Assembly (NCBI GenBank): GCA_946481095.1
Contig: CAMLML010000093.1
Coordinates: 1-16,431 of the forward strand
Direction: 5' to 3'
DNA length: 16,431 nt
Source: an uncultured Cellvibrio sp.
Lineage (GTDB): Bacteria > Pseudomonadota > Gammaproteobacteria > Pseudomonadales > Cellvibrionaceae
Shown here piece by piece: positions 16,354 to 16,431 of this stretch. The position numbers were made by a program, and so were the translations under genes. Each line of letters begins with the position of its first letter. Position 1 is the first letter of the stretch. Below the pieces are notes generated by a model. It saw only the letters and a program-made list of their open reading frames with translations. It had not been told where the DNA came from and did no database searches.

Positions 16354-16430
16354 TGGTGCCCCGGAGACGATTTGAACGTCCGACCTGCCGCTTAGGAGGC
16401 GGCTGCTCTATCCAACTGAGCTACCGGAGC
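16354..16430 (-). tRNA. tRNA-Arg (anticodon CCU)
   Basis: Read on the minus strand, 77 nt fold into a complete cloverleaf. The 7-bp acceptor stem is GCTCCGG with CCGGGGC (one G-U). The D stem is GCTC/GAGC. The anticodon stem GCCGC/GCGGC has loop CTCCTAA, giving CCU, which reads AGG. The 5-bp T stem has loop TTCAAAT. The discriminator A and the CCA end are encoded. The gene ends one base inside the window edge, so its promoter is outside. Confidence 0.96.
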
Positions 16431-16431
16431 A

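Noticed and set aside
16354..16430. tRNA-Arg as an attachment site of an integrated element
   Set aside because: No duplicated tRNA 3' end, integrase or phage gene is seen; the flanking gene is the housekeeping rsmE.

Overview
The window looks like a chromosomal segment of a gammaproteobacterium close to Cellvibrio (Cellvibrionaceae). Three things suggest this: secreted proteins with long poly-serine linkers and a family 2 carbohydrate-binding module, typical of these polysaccharide degraders; a Na+-translocating NADH:quinone reductase (nqr) operon; and the order prmB-aroC-MFS-omega-amidase-rsmE. This is inference from protein families and style, not from a marker gene.

Layout. Bases 1-515 hold the 3' end of a secreted protein (Ser linker plus CBM2). 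Bases 700-2097 encode a secreted GLUG-type protein that ends in a Ser-rich, basic tail. Bases 2098-2535 are non-coding: a terminator, a palindrome, a TATAAT promoter and a leader of about 260 nt with four hairpins separated by exactly 30 nt each. Bases 2536-8369 are nqrABCDEF, followed by a terminator, a nested palindromic repeat and nqrM (8647-8898). Then come sthA (soluble transhydrogenase), a REP pair, folE on the minus strand, prmB, aroC, an HcaT-like MFS transporter, a YafV-type omega-amidase, rsmE (minus) and a complete tRNA-Arg(CCU) (minus).

How the genes fit together. NqrA-F oxidise NADH, reduce ubiquinone and pump Na+. NqrM is the small Cys-rich maturation factor for the intramembrane Fe-S site of NqrD/NqrE. 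SthA, next door, interconverts NADPH and NADH and could feed the same NADH pool. apbE, whose product attaches FMN to NqrB and NqrC, is not in the window. The remaining genes are housekeeping: folate/queuosine precursor (folE), ribosomal protein L3 methylation (prmB), chorismate synthesis (aroC), omega-amide salvage (yafV) and 16S rRNA methylation (rsmE).

The most unusual content is non-coding. Besides the nqr leader, small palindromic elements occupy the gene junctions. Two copies of one mobile-element-like repeat share a related core. A REP pair whose GTAG foot supplies the folE stop codon lies between sthA and folE. Another repeat ends 4 nt before an ATG and supplies its ribosome binding site. 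I found no CRISPR array, phage, IS transposase or defence system.
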